Assembly: GCA_002396505.1 (NCBI GenBank)
Contig: DGYA01000046.1
Location: forward strand, 57,066-70,795
Origin: Cyanobacteria bacterium UBA5018
GTDB lineage: Bacteria > Cyanobacteriota > Cyanobacteriia > PCC-6307 > Cyanobiaceae
Direction of reading: 5' to 3'
Length of the DNA: 13,730 nt
Part shown: in pieces, positions 1-6,847 of the stretch
Layout of the letters: every line of letters begins with the position of its first letter
Position numbering within the stretch: the stretch's first letter is position 1
The notes under the pieces: generated by a model
Seen by the model: the letters and a program-made list of their open reading frames with translations, nothing else
Database searches by the model: none
Told to the model about the DNA's origin: nothing
Made by a program: the position numbers and the translations under genes

Positions 1-64
1 CCAGGCGGCCATTCCAGGTTTCAGCGAAGGCAACGAAGCCAAAGCGGGAGGAGGAGTCAGCCAT
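1..64 (-). CDS. hli: High-light-inducible protein (HLIP), 5' end only
   Basis: Reading the minus strand from the ATG at 64-62 gives MADSSSRFGFVAFAETWNGR followed by L, where the window ends. This matches the N-terminus of picocyanobacterial high-light-inducible / CAB-like proteins, in which the FAETWNGRLAMLGF segment opens the single chlorophyll-binding helix (E, N and R are pigment-binding or helix-pairing residues). Such proteins sit in the thylakoid membrane and protect photosystems by binding chlorophyll and carotenoid. About 21 residues are visible; the rest lies left of position 1. A promoter 29 bp and more upstream supports this start. The identification rests on recall of the family's conserved start; the short visible length is the main limit. 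Confidence 0.82.
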   Translation of the reverse strand, partial: MADSSSRFGFVAFAETWNGRL

Positions 65-92
65 GGAAAGAGGAGGAGTTACAACTGAAAAC

Positions 93-122
93 ATTGTAAC
101 GGTGTGTGAAGGTGGTCGTCAA
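93..122 (-). promoter_or_regulatory. Sigma-70-type promoter for the hli gene
   Basis: On the minus strand TTGACG (122-117) and TACAAT (98-93) are separated by 18 bp, close to consensus -35 and -10 boxes. The transcription start would fall near 86, leaving a leader of about 22 nt before the ATG at 64. The leader shows no Shine-Dalgarno sequence, which is common in cyanobacteria. Confidence 0.6.
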
Positions 123-186
123 GCGCGGCTCTGCGCCTGCGGCCCCAGGCTCGATCCAACACTCCGCCCAGGGCTCGATCAATTTC

Positions 187-393
187 TTAGCGAACCCTGT
201 CGCAGTGGGGCTTTTCCGGGGTGAGCCTGCAGCCCAGCTGAATTTGACCGCAATCCAGCAAGCGTCCAATCCGCAGCGCCGTTGCCTCCTCTGTGCGGTT
301 AAAGCGATTTTGCTCAAGGGTGAGCCAGGAGAGCTCTGAGTGGGTGATCACCCCACTGGAGAGCGACCTGATGAACAGCTGGCCGACCGTCAT
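187..393 (-). CDS. Small hypothetical protein, 68 aa
   Basis: ATG at 393-391 opens a 68-residue frame beginning MTVGQLFIRSLSSGVITHSE and continuing with a hydrophilic, helix-prone middle (EQNRFNRTEEATALRIGRLL) and a C-terminus with two cysteines and a basic tail. The frame continues upstream to 537, but that extension is low complexity and G-rich, unlike protein. The composition and the alternation of hydrophobic and charged residues from MTVG on look like a real small soluble protein, and I have a faint memory of similar short proteins in marine and freshwater Synechococcus. No function can be assigned. It lies between hli (same strand) and the divergently transcribed DoxX gene. Confidence 0.5.
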   Translation of the reverse strand: MTVGQLFIRSLSSGVITHSELSWLTLEQNRFNRTEEATALRIGRLLDCGQIQLGCRLTPEKPHCDRVR

Positions 394-520
394 TGCTTTT
401 GTTACTGAACGTAAAGAGTCTGTCTCATCTTGGTCGCCGCCGTGGCTCCCAGTGCCCCACAGGCTTTTGCTTGGCAAAGCCCCCGCCCCGGGCGACGCAA
501 GCCCCTCCTCGCCCCCCTGA

Positions 521-1228
521 TTGCTGGCGCGCTTCACGTTTCTTTACGAACGTTGGCAGAATCTTTTGGTTGCCTTTTCCGCATTGACTACCTCTCTGCT
601 GTTGGAGCTGTTCGCCGGCTTCGTGGCCGCCGGCATGGCCCTTTGGTTCGTCGTGCTCAACCGCCCAGCGCCTCAAGCTGGCGCCGCCAGCGCCTCGCCG
701 GCGTCGCTGCTGCCGGCATTGGCCAGTGACGGTTGGATTCGCCGATTTTTAAGCGGTTATTTTTTGCGCGAAGACATGCTGGGCAATATCGGCCTGCTGG
801 TGTTGCGCCTGGCGATCGGCGTGATGATGATCCACCACGGCCAGGAAAAACTCGCCGATCCCCAGCAGTTCGCCAACACCTATGTGGCCTCCCTGCATCT
901 GCCTTTTCCGCTTTTCTTCGCCTATGCGGCCGGCTTCTCCGAGCTGATCGGCAGCTGGCTGTTGATCTTCGGCCTGTTCACTCCCTTCGGCGCCCTCGCC
1001 ATCACCGGCACCATGACCGTGGCTGCCTACCAGCACATCCTCACGGCTGGCCTGAATATTTATGTGCTTGAACTGGTGGCCCTTTACCTGGCTGGCAGCC
1101 TGGCCCTGCTACTGCTGGGTCCCGGTCGCTTCTCCTTCGACGGCGCCATCGTGGCCGATCTGATCGCCGAACCCGTACAACAAAACGCGGACAACCTCGA
1201 ATCCGGCGCCGTGCTGCCAGCCGCATGA
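521..1228 (+). CDS. DoxX-family integral membrane protein
   Basis: The 235-residue product carries a DoxX-type domain from about residue 85 to 210. It opens with GNIGLLVLRLAIGVMMIHHG and QEKL, followed by a phenylalanine-rich helix with GFSELIG, then two more helices (SWLLIFGLFTPFGALAITGT and YVLELVALYLAGSLALLLLG). The RLxxGxxxxxHGxxKL and AGxxELxG patterns are the hallmarks of DoxX/YphA membrane proteins, whose biochemical role in cyanobacteria is unclear. An extra N-terminal hydrophobic stretch (residues 15-45) precedes a low-complexity Ala/Pro/Ser linker. The longest frame begins at TTG 521; ATG 635 would remove the extra helix, so the start is uncertain. The C-terminus ends in a short polar tail. 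It is alone on the plus strand. Confidence 0.85.
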   Translation: MLARFTFLYERWQNLLVAFSALTTSLLLELFAGFVAAGMALWFVVLNRPAPQAGAASASPASLLPALASDGWIRRFLSGYFLREDMLGNIGLLVLRLAIGVMMIHHGQEKLADPQQFANTYVASLHLPFPLFFAYAAGFSELIGSWLLIFGLFTPFGALAITGTMTVAAYQHILTAGLNIYVLELVALYLAGSLALLLLGPGRFSFDGAIVADLIAEPVQQNADNLESGAVLPAA

Positions 1229-1502
1229 GCCCAACGGCTAATTGAAGTGGCTAAGGCGGCTCTTAGTAAGCCCGAGCGATTATCAATGCAGCCCTGAAGA
1301 CGCAATAGTTCCATGATCAATACAGCCCTAACGCTGCAATGGCTCTGTTATCAACGGAGCCGTTGCATCCTATTTATTTAAGCTAGCTAGCTGGCATTTT
1401 TTCTCAGCTGGCATTGCATCTCATCTCGCATTGCGTCTCGGCTGGCATTGCATCTCATCTCGCATTGCTTCTCCCGCCATTAATTCTCTCACCATTAATT
1501 GG
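1229..1502. other. Gene-free spacer filled with degenerate repeats
   Basis: This spacer lies between the convergent DoxX and MliC-like genes. I see no coding frame with protein-like composition. Most of it is made of the 34-bp and 15-bp periodic repeats described separately. No strong terminator hairpin with a T-run was found. Confidence 0.6.
1280..1483. repeat. Degenerate tandem repeats with 34-bp period
   Basis: Units start at 1280, 1314 and 1348 (each opening T-T/G-ATCAA, then AGCC, then a GCAA/GCAT segment), and again at 1382, 1416 and 1450. Within the second block GCTGGCATT recurs, and a 28-bp stretch is identical at 1407-1434 and 1441-1468. The spacing between starts is exactly 34 bp in each block and the two blocks are in the same register. 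Copies of the first block are more diverged than those of the second. Confidence 0.75.
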
Positions 1503-1521
1503 CTAGCCACTAATTCGCTGA
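1477..1521. repeat. Three 15-bp degenerate tandem units
   Basis: CCATTAATTCTCTCA, CCATTAATTGGCTAG and CCACTAATTCGCTGA start at 1477, 1492 and 1507, exactly 15 bp apart. The last unit and a half overlaps the stop codon and final codons of the MliC-like gene on the minus strand. Confidence 0.7.
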
Positions 1522-1964
1522 CAGGAGTAGCTGTGTACCGTGCCCCGCAGCTGTTCAAACTCGATCTGGTCTGGGGCGGGGCTGCTCCACCACCAGCGGC
1601 CATCGGTGTAACTGGGCTCACCGGCATTGTTGCTGCGGGGCAGCTGCAGGCTGATCCCCCGCCATTGCAGCACCACAAAGGCCCCCGGCACCGTGCCGGC
1701 ACTGCTATTGGGGATGTCGATCGCATCCACAGCGCCGTTGTGGATTTCGGCCAGCAGCGATTCGCCATCACAGAGGTAGTGCTGCGCTCCAGAACCCGCC
1801 CCAGCTTCAGCTTCAGCAAGGGCTAAGGCCGGCGCCGGCCCAGCAATCGCCATGCCGACTGCAAGCACAATTAGCAGCGCCAACAGGGCGAACGACCGCA
1901 TCAGAGACAGGAGCCCCAGGGCCATGGCGCGTTCGCGGAGATTGCCGTAGCTGAGCTGGTTCAT
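1503..1964 (-). CDS. Secreted MliC-like (C-type lysozyme inhibitor) protein
   Basis: From ATG 1964 the product is 153 residues. Residues 20-50 form a signal peptide (Arg, then a long Leu/Ala/Val core, ending in an Ala-rich APALALA cleavage region), so the mature part is periplasmic or exported. The mature part has the layout of the membrane-bound lysozyme inhibitor MliC family: HYLCDGESL at the start (Cys65), a central strand with VVLQWRGISLQLP, then SNNAGEPSYTDGRWWW, and a closing HSYSC (Cys149), the two cysteines presumably paired. There is no lipobox cysteine, unlike many MliC proteins. A TTG start at 1994 would overlap the rhomboid gene; ATG 1964 lies 13 bp after the rhomboid stop. The two genes may be co-transcribed. 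The family call is by pattern and is moderate. Confidence 0.65.
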   Translation of the reverse strand: MNQLSYGNLRERAMALGLLSLMRSFALLALLIVLAVGMAIAGPAPALALAEAEAGAGSGAQHYLCDGESLLAEIHNGAVDAIDIPNSSAGTVPGAFVVLQWRGISLQLPRSNNAGEPSYTDGRWWWSSPAPDQIEFEQLRGTVHSYSCQRISG

Positions 1965-1977
1965 AAGGCTGGAGGGA

Positions 1978-2556
1978 TCAAGGGTTGGATTCAAGATTTG
2001 GTTCCCGGAAGATGGCCCCAGCGGCGATCACGCCGCCGATGAAGCCGCAGGCATGGCCCACCCAGCTGACGCCGGCGGGGGTATTCCAAGGCAGCAAGCT
2101 AGGCAGATAGCCGCCGTATAAAGCGATGCCCAAGATGGTGAGTCCGATCGAGATCACACGACGCTCTAGAAAGCCGATCACGATCAAAAAGCCCATCAGG
2201 CCATAGATCACGCCGGACATGCCATGGCTGCCGCGGGGCCAGAACAGCCAGATCGGCACCTCCATCAGGATCACCCCAATCCAAACCGCCAGGTAGTCGC
2301 GCAGGCCCTTGCTGAGTACCAGATAGCTGAGGGGCAGGAAGATCAGGCTATTGGCGATTAGGTGCGAGAAGCCGCCATGGCTGAACGGAGCGGTGAACAG
2401 GGTCCACCAGGGTTGGCCAGGCCCCATGGCCAGGTTCCAGCCGCCACCAAACATGAGCTGATCCACCAGCTCCTGGGCCCAGGCCAGGCCCAGCAGCAGC
2501 AAAGGCAGCAGGGTGCGGATCGGCAGGGAGCGAGTTTGCGCGGCGCGAATTGGCAA
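1978..2556 (-). CDS. Rhomboid-family intramembrane serine protease
   Basis: About 192 residues with six likely membrane helices. All rhomboid hallmarks are present: HGGFSHLIANS in helix 2 (the HxxxxHxxxN oxyanion region, residues 60-69), the nucleophile in GSHGMSGVIYG (Ser114) and the catalytic His168 in GHACGFIGG. Rhomboids cut single-pass membrane proteins within the bilayer; the substrate here is unknown. The open frame continues upstream to 3087, but that part overlaps the oxidoreductase gene on the other strand and is low-complexity Arg/Pro/Gly sequence. The only near-upstream start candidate is TTG 2556; the first hydrophobic helix starts about 15 residues later. The start is therefore approximate. 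The 5' end is embedded in 15-nt repeats that encode PLPIR-like pentapeptides. Confidence 0.85.
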   Translation of the reverse strand: MPIRAAQTRSLPIRTLLPLLLLGLAWAQELVDQLMFGGGWNLAMGPGQPWWTLFTAPFSHGGFSHLIANSLIFLPLSYLVLSKGLRDYLAVWIGVILMEVPIWLFWPRGSHGMSGVIYGLMGFLIVIGFLERRVISIGLTILGIALYGGYLPSLLPWNTPAGVSWVGHACGFIGGVIAAGAIFREPNLESNP

Positions 2557-2605
2557 GGGGCGAATCGGTAGAGGGCGGAGTTGCAGGGGGGCGGTTCGTA
2601 GGTGA
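2516..2605. repeat. 15-nt periodic units at the start of the rhomboid gene
   Basis: Units CGGATCGGCAGGGAG (2516), CGAGTTTGCGCGGCG (2531), CGAATTGGCAAGGGG (2546), CGAATCGGTAGAGGG (2561) and CGGAGTTGCAGGGGG (2576) follow each other at 15-nt steps. On the minus strand they spell LPIR-type pentapeptides just before the first membrane helix of the rhomboid. Two neighbouring units (2546, 2561) are the most alike. Confidence 0.55.
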
Positions 2606-2793
2606 GTTGGGCGGCAGCGGCGGAAATTGGCCTGGGTGGCGCGAGCTCGGCCTAGGCAGCCAGCGGCCCCAATGCGATCAACTCTGCCGGGCTCCAGACC
2701 AAATTGGCGCGGCGGCGGGCCCCAGGGGCCTAGGTAGCTGCTCTCAATCCAAGCGGCGCCGCCAACCTTGCCGCGGCTTCGCCAGAGTGGCGC

Positions 2794-5070
2794 ATGGGCA
2801 TTGGTGAGGCCATGGCAGAAGCGCAGCGGGGCGGTGGTTGGCCCCTGATCGACGGCTGGGCCCGCGCCACCCTCTCCCCCGGCGGGCCGGGGTTGTGGCG
2901 CACCCTGCTGCACAAGAGCGCCTGCCTGTCCTGCGCCTGGGGTACCGGCGGCCAGAACGGTGGCTTTGTCGACGAGCTCGGCGAACCACTGCAGCGCTGC
3001 CTCAAGAGTGTGGAAGCGATTGCCGCCGAGCTGCAGCCCGCCGTGCCGGCCCAGGTATTCGCCGGCCGCCGGGTGGCGGAATTGCAACAGCTCGATTCAG
3101 CCGATTGCGATCGCCTCGGCCGGCTCAGCCAGCCGCTGATTCGCCGCCAGGGCTCCGATCACTACGAGCCGATCGACTGGCCGGAGGTATACGAATTGGT
3201 GGAGGCCAGCTTCCGGGTGCCGGCGGCAAGGCTGGCCTCCTACAGCTCCGGTCGCTCCTCCAACGAGGCCGCCTATCTACTGCAGCTGCTGTTGCGGGCC
3301 TTGGGTTCCAACAACCTGGCCGACTGCTCCGATCTCTGCCATGCCCCTTCCACAGTGGCCCTGCAGGCGGCGTTTGGCTCGGGCACCTCAATGGTGAATT
3401 TAGATAGCCTTAAGCATGCCGATTGCGTGGTTTTAGTGGGCTCCAATGCCCCCGCCAATCACCCGCGGTTGATGAACGAATTGCTGCAGCTGCGTCAGCG
3501 CGGCGGCACGGTGATCGCAATCAATCCAGTGCTGGAGGTGGGGCTGCTCAAGTTTGGCTCGCCCGCCTTTCCAATTCGCTCGATGTTGCAGAACTCGGAG
3601 GTGGCCTCCCTCTTTTTGCAGCCGATTCCCGGATCCGATACGGCCGTGTTTCTGGGACTGCAAAAGGCATTGCTGGAACGGGATGCCATCCCCTGGCAGT
3701 TTGTGCAAGACCACAGCGATGGCTGGGAGGCCCTGATCGAGCAGCTGCGCGATACCAGTTGGCAGCAGATCAGCAATTGTTGCGGTCTCAGCCGCGAGGA
3801 ACTGGACCATGCCGCCGCCCAGATCGCCAAGGCCAGCGGCGTGGTCTTCGCCTGGGCGATGGGCATCACCCACCACAGCAACGGCGTCGACAATGTGCAG
3901 GCGATAGCCAATACCGCCGTACTTAGTGGCAATGTGGGCCGCCACGGGGCGGGCACGATGCCGATTCGTGGCCACTCCAACGTGCAGGGATTTGGCTCGA
4001 TGGGAGTGTCGGCCCAGCTGCGGGAGCCGATGCGGCTGGCGTTGGAGCAGCTATTGGGTCGGCCCTTGAATCGCCAGCCCGGCTATGACACCCGCGCCCT
4101 GATCACAGCGGCGGCGGCAGATCAAGTGGACACGCTGTTCTGCCTGGGGGGCAACCTCTACGGTGCCAATCCCGACGCCCAGCAGGCCAAGCGCGCCCTG
4201 GCCCAGATCGACACGATCATCTACCTGGCAACCAAGCCGAATACCGGCCATTTCCATGGCCTGGCGGCGCGTCAAACGCTGCTGCTGCCGGTGTTCAACC
4301 GCTTTGAGAGCCCCCACCGCACCACGGTGGAATCGGGCAATAATTGGGTGCGGCTGAACGAGCCCGGCAGCACCCACCTGCAGGCGGGCTCCCTGGTGAG
4401 TGAGGTGGTATTTCTGGCGGAATTGGCCGGGCGGTTGATGGGCGAAGGGCCGATCGACTGGCGGCGTCTACAGGAACCCAGCTATGTGCACCAGCTGATC
4501 GCCCGCAGCGTGCCCGGCTATGGCGCCATCGCCGATATCGACAGCAACCGGAAGGAGTTTCAGGTGGCGGGCCGGGTATTTGATCAACCCAAATTCCCCA
4601 CCGCCACGGGCCGGGCCCAGCTGACGCCCACGCCCCTACCCCGGTTGAGTCTGCCCGCCGCCGACCACTTTGGCGGGCTGCCGGCGGGGCAGCGGGGGCT
4701 GGTGGTGAGCCTGATCACCGCCCGCAGCTACGGCCAGCACAACACGGTGGTTTACAAGCGCGGCGACAGCTACCGGGGGATGCCCCATCGCCAGACGATC
4801 CTGATGAACCGCGACGACCTGCGGCTCAGCGGTTTGCGGCCCCACCAGCGGGTGACTGTGCAGGGGGAGGCCGGTGCCATGGCCCAGGTGGAGATCATCC
4901 CCGGCGCCATCCGCGCCGGCGCCGCCTTGATGTTCTACCCGGAGGCCAATTGCCTGATGCGCGCCGAGATTGACCCCCGCAGCGGCACCCCCGCCTACAA
5001 GCGGGTGCCGGTGCTGGTGCACTCCGGTGACCCGGCGACCCCGCTCGGCGCCGCTCCTGTTAATCCCTGA
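2794..5070 (+). CDS. FdhF/YdeP-family molybdopterin oxidoreductase
   Basis: The 758-residue product has the length and layout of the FdhF/YdeP branch of the DMSO-reductase superfamily (formate-dehydrogenase-like, bis-MGD). Near the N-terminus CLSCAWG (Cys44, Cys47) and Cys69 are the partly conserved cluster cysteines seen in YdeP-like proteins. SYSSGRSSNEAAYLLQ and NNLADCSDLCHAPSTVAL follow, the latter placing Cys182 at the molybdenum-ligand position (selenocysteine in E. coli FdhF). Later come GITHHSNGVDNVQ, GRHGAGTMPIRGHSNVQG and a C-terminal molydopterin-dinucleotide-binding domain (about 630-745) with TARSYGQHNT and YPEAN. The natural substrate is unknown; E. coli YdeP is linked to acid resistance. 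ATG 2794 is used; ATG 2812 is an alternative. It converges on moaA with a 9-bp gap, which fits its cofactor need. Confidence 0.9.
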   Translation: MGIGEAMAEAQRGGGWPLIDGWARATLSPGGPGLWRTLLHKSACLSCAWGTGGQNGGFVDELGEPLQRCLKSVEAIAAELQPAVPAQVFAGRRVAELQQLDSADCDRLGRLSQPLIRRQGSDHYEPIDWPEVYELVEASFRVPAARLASYSSGRSSNEAAYLLQLLLRALGSNNLADCSDLCHAPSTVALQAAFGSGTSMVNLDSLKHADCVVLVGSNAPANHPRLMNELLQLRQRGGTVIAINPVLEVGLLKFGSPAFPIRSMLQNSEVASLFLQPIPGSDTAVFLGLQKALLERDAIPWQFVQDHSDGWEALIEQLRDTSWQQISNCCGLSREELDHAAAQIAKASGVVFAWAMGITHHSNGVDNVQAIANTAVLSGNVGRHGAGTMPIRGHSNVQGFGSMGVSAQLREPMRLALEQLLGRPLNRQPGYDTRALITAAAADQVDTLFCLGGNLYGANPDAQQAKRALAQIDTIIYLATKPNTGHFHGLAARQTLLLPVFNRFESPHRTTVESGNNWVRLNEPGSTHLQAGSLVSEVVFLAELAGRLMGEGPIDWRRLQEPSYVHQLIARSVPGYGAIADIDSNRKEFQVAGRVFDQPKFPTATGRAQLTPTPLPRLSLPAADHFGGLPAGQRGLVVSLITARSYGQHNTVVYKRGDSYRGMPHRQTILMNRDDLRLSGLRPHQRVTVQGEAGAMAQVEIIPGAIRAGAALMFYPEANCLMRAEIDPRSGTPAYKRVPVLVHSGDPATPLGAAPVNP

Positions 5071-5079
5071 CCAGGCCAG

Positions 5080-6189
5080 CTATCCGCCCAAGTAGGCCAT
5101 TTCGGCATGGGCAGGCGCTGGCCTGGTAGCCGACTGGCTGGAGCGCTCTTCGCTATAGCGATCCTGGCGGGTTTGCCACAGCTGTGTCATGGCGGCCGTC
5201 AGGCCAATTGCATCGAGGCTGGGCCGCAACCAGGGCTTGAGGTCGCTGCCGGTGGCGGCAAACAGACAGCGATAGGCGACGCCGTCGGCAGTGATCCGCA
5301 GCCGGTTGCAATCGCCGCAGAAGGGGGCGCTGATCGAGGCCACCACCGCCAGGTAACCGCCGCCATCGCGGTAGCGCCAGCGAATCGCCGTGCCGTGGGG
5401 ATCGCGGCCCACCGGCTCCAGGGGCCACTGGGCGTCGACGCAGCTCACCATCGCCGCCGCCGGCCACACGGCCGCCGCATTCCAGCCATTGCGGTTGCCC
5501 ACATCCATGAATTCGATCAGCCGCAGTTCCACCCCCCGCTCGCGGGCCAGGGCCGCCAGGGGCAGCAGCTGGTCGGCATTGCCCCCTGGGCCGGCCTGGA
5601 TCACGGCATTGAGCTTCAATTGGCCGCGATCGGGATCAAAGCCGGCGGCGCGGGCGTGCTCCAGGGCCGCCAGCACCTTGGCCAGCAGGGCTTCACCGGC
5701 GGCGGCCCCGCCCTGGAGACCGGCCATGCGGGCCACGCTGGCCGGCGCCACGGCATCGAGGCTGATGGTGATCCGATCCAGGCCGGCGGCCCGCAGAGCC
5801 CGGGCCCGGGCGGCGCTGAGCAGCACTCCATTAGTGGTGAGAGCCAGGCAGCCGAGGGCGCCGCGGAGATCGCTCGGGGCACGTTGGCGCAGGGGCGCCA
5901 GGGCCTCCAGCAGGGCGTCGAGCTGTGGATATAAAAGGGGTTCGCCGCCGGTGAGCCGCAGGGTGTGGACGCCGAGGCCCACGGCACACTCCACCAGCTG
6001 ACGGCGCTCCGCCAGGTTGAGCAGGCCGGGGGGATCGGCGCTGTCCGGGCAGCAGTAGGTGCAGGCCAGGTTGCAGCGGGCGGTGAGCGACAGCCTCAAC
6101 ACCCCTAAGGGGCGGTGGAGCAGGTCGCGGGGCAGCAGATCGGGGGGTGCCGGTTCGCGAGGTGCCGGTTCGCGGGGGGGCGTGGCCAT
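5080..6189 (-). CDS. moaA: GTP 3',8-cyclase MoaA (molybdenum cofactor biosynthesis)
   Basis: From ATG 6189 the product is 369 residues. It is a radical-SAM enzyme that begins molybdenum cofactor synthesis by converting GTP to 3',8-cyclo-GTP (with MoaC then forming cyclic pyranopterin phosphate). The N-terminal cluster motif is CNLACTYC (Cys39, Cys43, Cys46), followed by LRLTGGEPLL for SAM binding. The C-terminal second [4Fe-4S] site is FCGDCNRLRITADGVAYRC (Cys291, Cys294, Cys308). The chain ends in GG, the conserved double-glycine tail that enters the active site in MoaA. The N-terminus has repeated Arg-Glu-Pro-Ala-Pro segments before the barrel. The frame is open to 6411, but the extra 74 codons are not protein-like. 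Upstream is the 658-bp repeat-bearing spacer. Confidence 0.95.
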   Translation of the reverse strand: MATPPREPAPREPAPPDLLPRDLLHRPLGVLRLSLTARCNLACTYCCPDSADPPGLLNLAERRQLVECAVGLGVHTLRLTGGEPLLYPQLDALLEALAPLRQRAPSDLRGALGCLALTTNGVLLSAARARALRAAGLDRITISLDAVAPASVARMAGLQGGAAAGEALLAKVLAALEHARAAGFDPDRGQLKLNAVIQAGPGGNADQLLPLAALARERGVELRLIEFMDVGNRNGWNAAAVWPAAAMVSCVDAQWPLEPVGRDPHGTAIRWRYRDGGGYLAVVASISAPFCGDCNRLRITADGVAYRCLFAATGSDLKPWLRPSLDAIGLTAAMTQLWQTRQDRYSEERSSQSATRPAPAHAEMAYLGG

Positions 6190-6847
6190 GGCCCAGACGC
6201 TAATTGGCTTTCGCACCTGCTGAAGCTTGGCGATTCCCCCTAGGCGGCGCTTGGGGATGTTGCAGCGATCGGGTGGGGCTGACGCTGCAAACCTGCTGGG
6301 AGCTGCTGAAAGCTGCTGGCAGAGCCCTGCGCCACTGGAGTGGAACGGCGCCGCAGACCAGCTGCATCCGCTGGCGGGAGAGCCGCCCCCCGCTCTCGGG
6401 GCTGAATGCAAGGGCCGACGGCAGACTATTTAAACGGCAAGCGATTCAAAAGCTTAAACGGCAAGCGGTTCAAGAGTTTAAACGGCAAACGATACAAAAG
6501 CTAGGCCACTCAAAAGGCAGTTGATTCAAATTGCAGATCATTCAAATAGCAGGCCATTCAAACGGCAGCTCATTAAAATAGCAGACCATTCAGACAGCAG
6601 GCCGCTCAGACAGCAGGCCACTCAAATAGCAGGGCATTCAAACGGCGGCAATTCAAAGGTGAGGTGACTCAATCGCGAGGTGACTCAATCGTGAGGTGAT
6701 TCAAAGATCAATTCCTGGGGGACGGCAAGCTGTTGATTGGTAACGCTGGACACTGACCAATAGCATTGTTACGGGGGTGCAACGGTTCCAGGCCTGGGAA
6801 TGGCCCTGATCCGCTAAGTCTGGTTTGCTCCGCCGTTTGGATCCGCC
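6190..6847. other. 658-bp gene-free spacer upstream of moaA
   Basis: This spacer separates the divergent moaA and 357-residue protein genes. Positions 6190-6427 are GC-rich with no convincing gene or known riboswitch fold. 6430-6708 is the 16-bp tandem array. After it, at 6736-6772, there are loose inverted pairs (ATTGGT with ACCAAT, GTAAC with GTTAC) that could be an operator for the downstream gene, but the evidence is weak. Confidence 0.6.
6430..6708. repeat. Degenerate 16-bp tandem array (8+8 register)
   Basis: The stretch divides almost without gaps into alternating octamers, TCAAAYRG-like and CAGGYCAT-like, giving a consensus near TCAAATAGCAGGCCAT. From 6494 on, TCAA-type octamers recur at 16-bp steps (6510, 6526, 6542, 6558, 6574, 6590, 6606, 6622, 6638) up to a single 1-bp slip at about 6650, then 6653, 6669, 6685 and 6701. 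The first part (6430, 6454, 6478) runs in 24-bp steps, i.e. three octamers each. The last units switch the second octamer to GAGGTGAC. A 16-bp period cannot keep a reading frame, so this is not protein coding. Confidence 0.9.

Noticed and set aside
2557..3087. Rhomboid frame extended to 369 residues
   Set aside because: The extension overlaps the first 98 codons of the oxidoreductase on the other strand and reads as Arg/Pro/Gly low complexity.
6190..6411. 74-residue N-terminal extension of MoaA
   Set aside because: The extension is Ser/Ala/Gly-rich without family similarity; ATG 6189 gives the usual MoaA length and start.
6204..6524. 106-aa plus-strand frame running into the array
   Set aside because: It overlaps upstream spacer and repeats, its tail simply translates the 24-bp units, and it has no protein-like core.
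6430..6708. Array as a CRISPR
   Set aside because: The period of 16 bp is too short, there are no unique spacers between identical repeats, and no cas genes are present.
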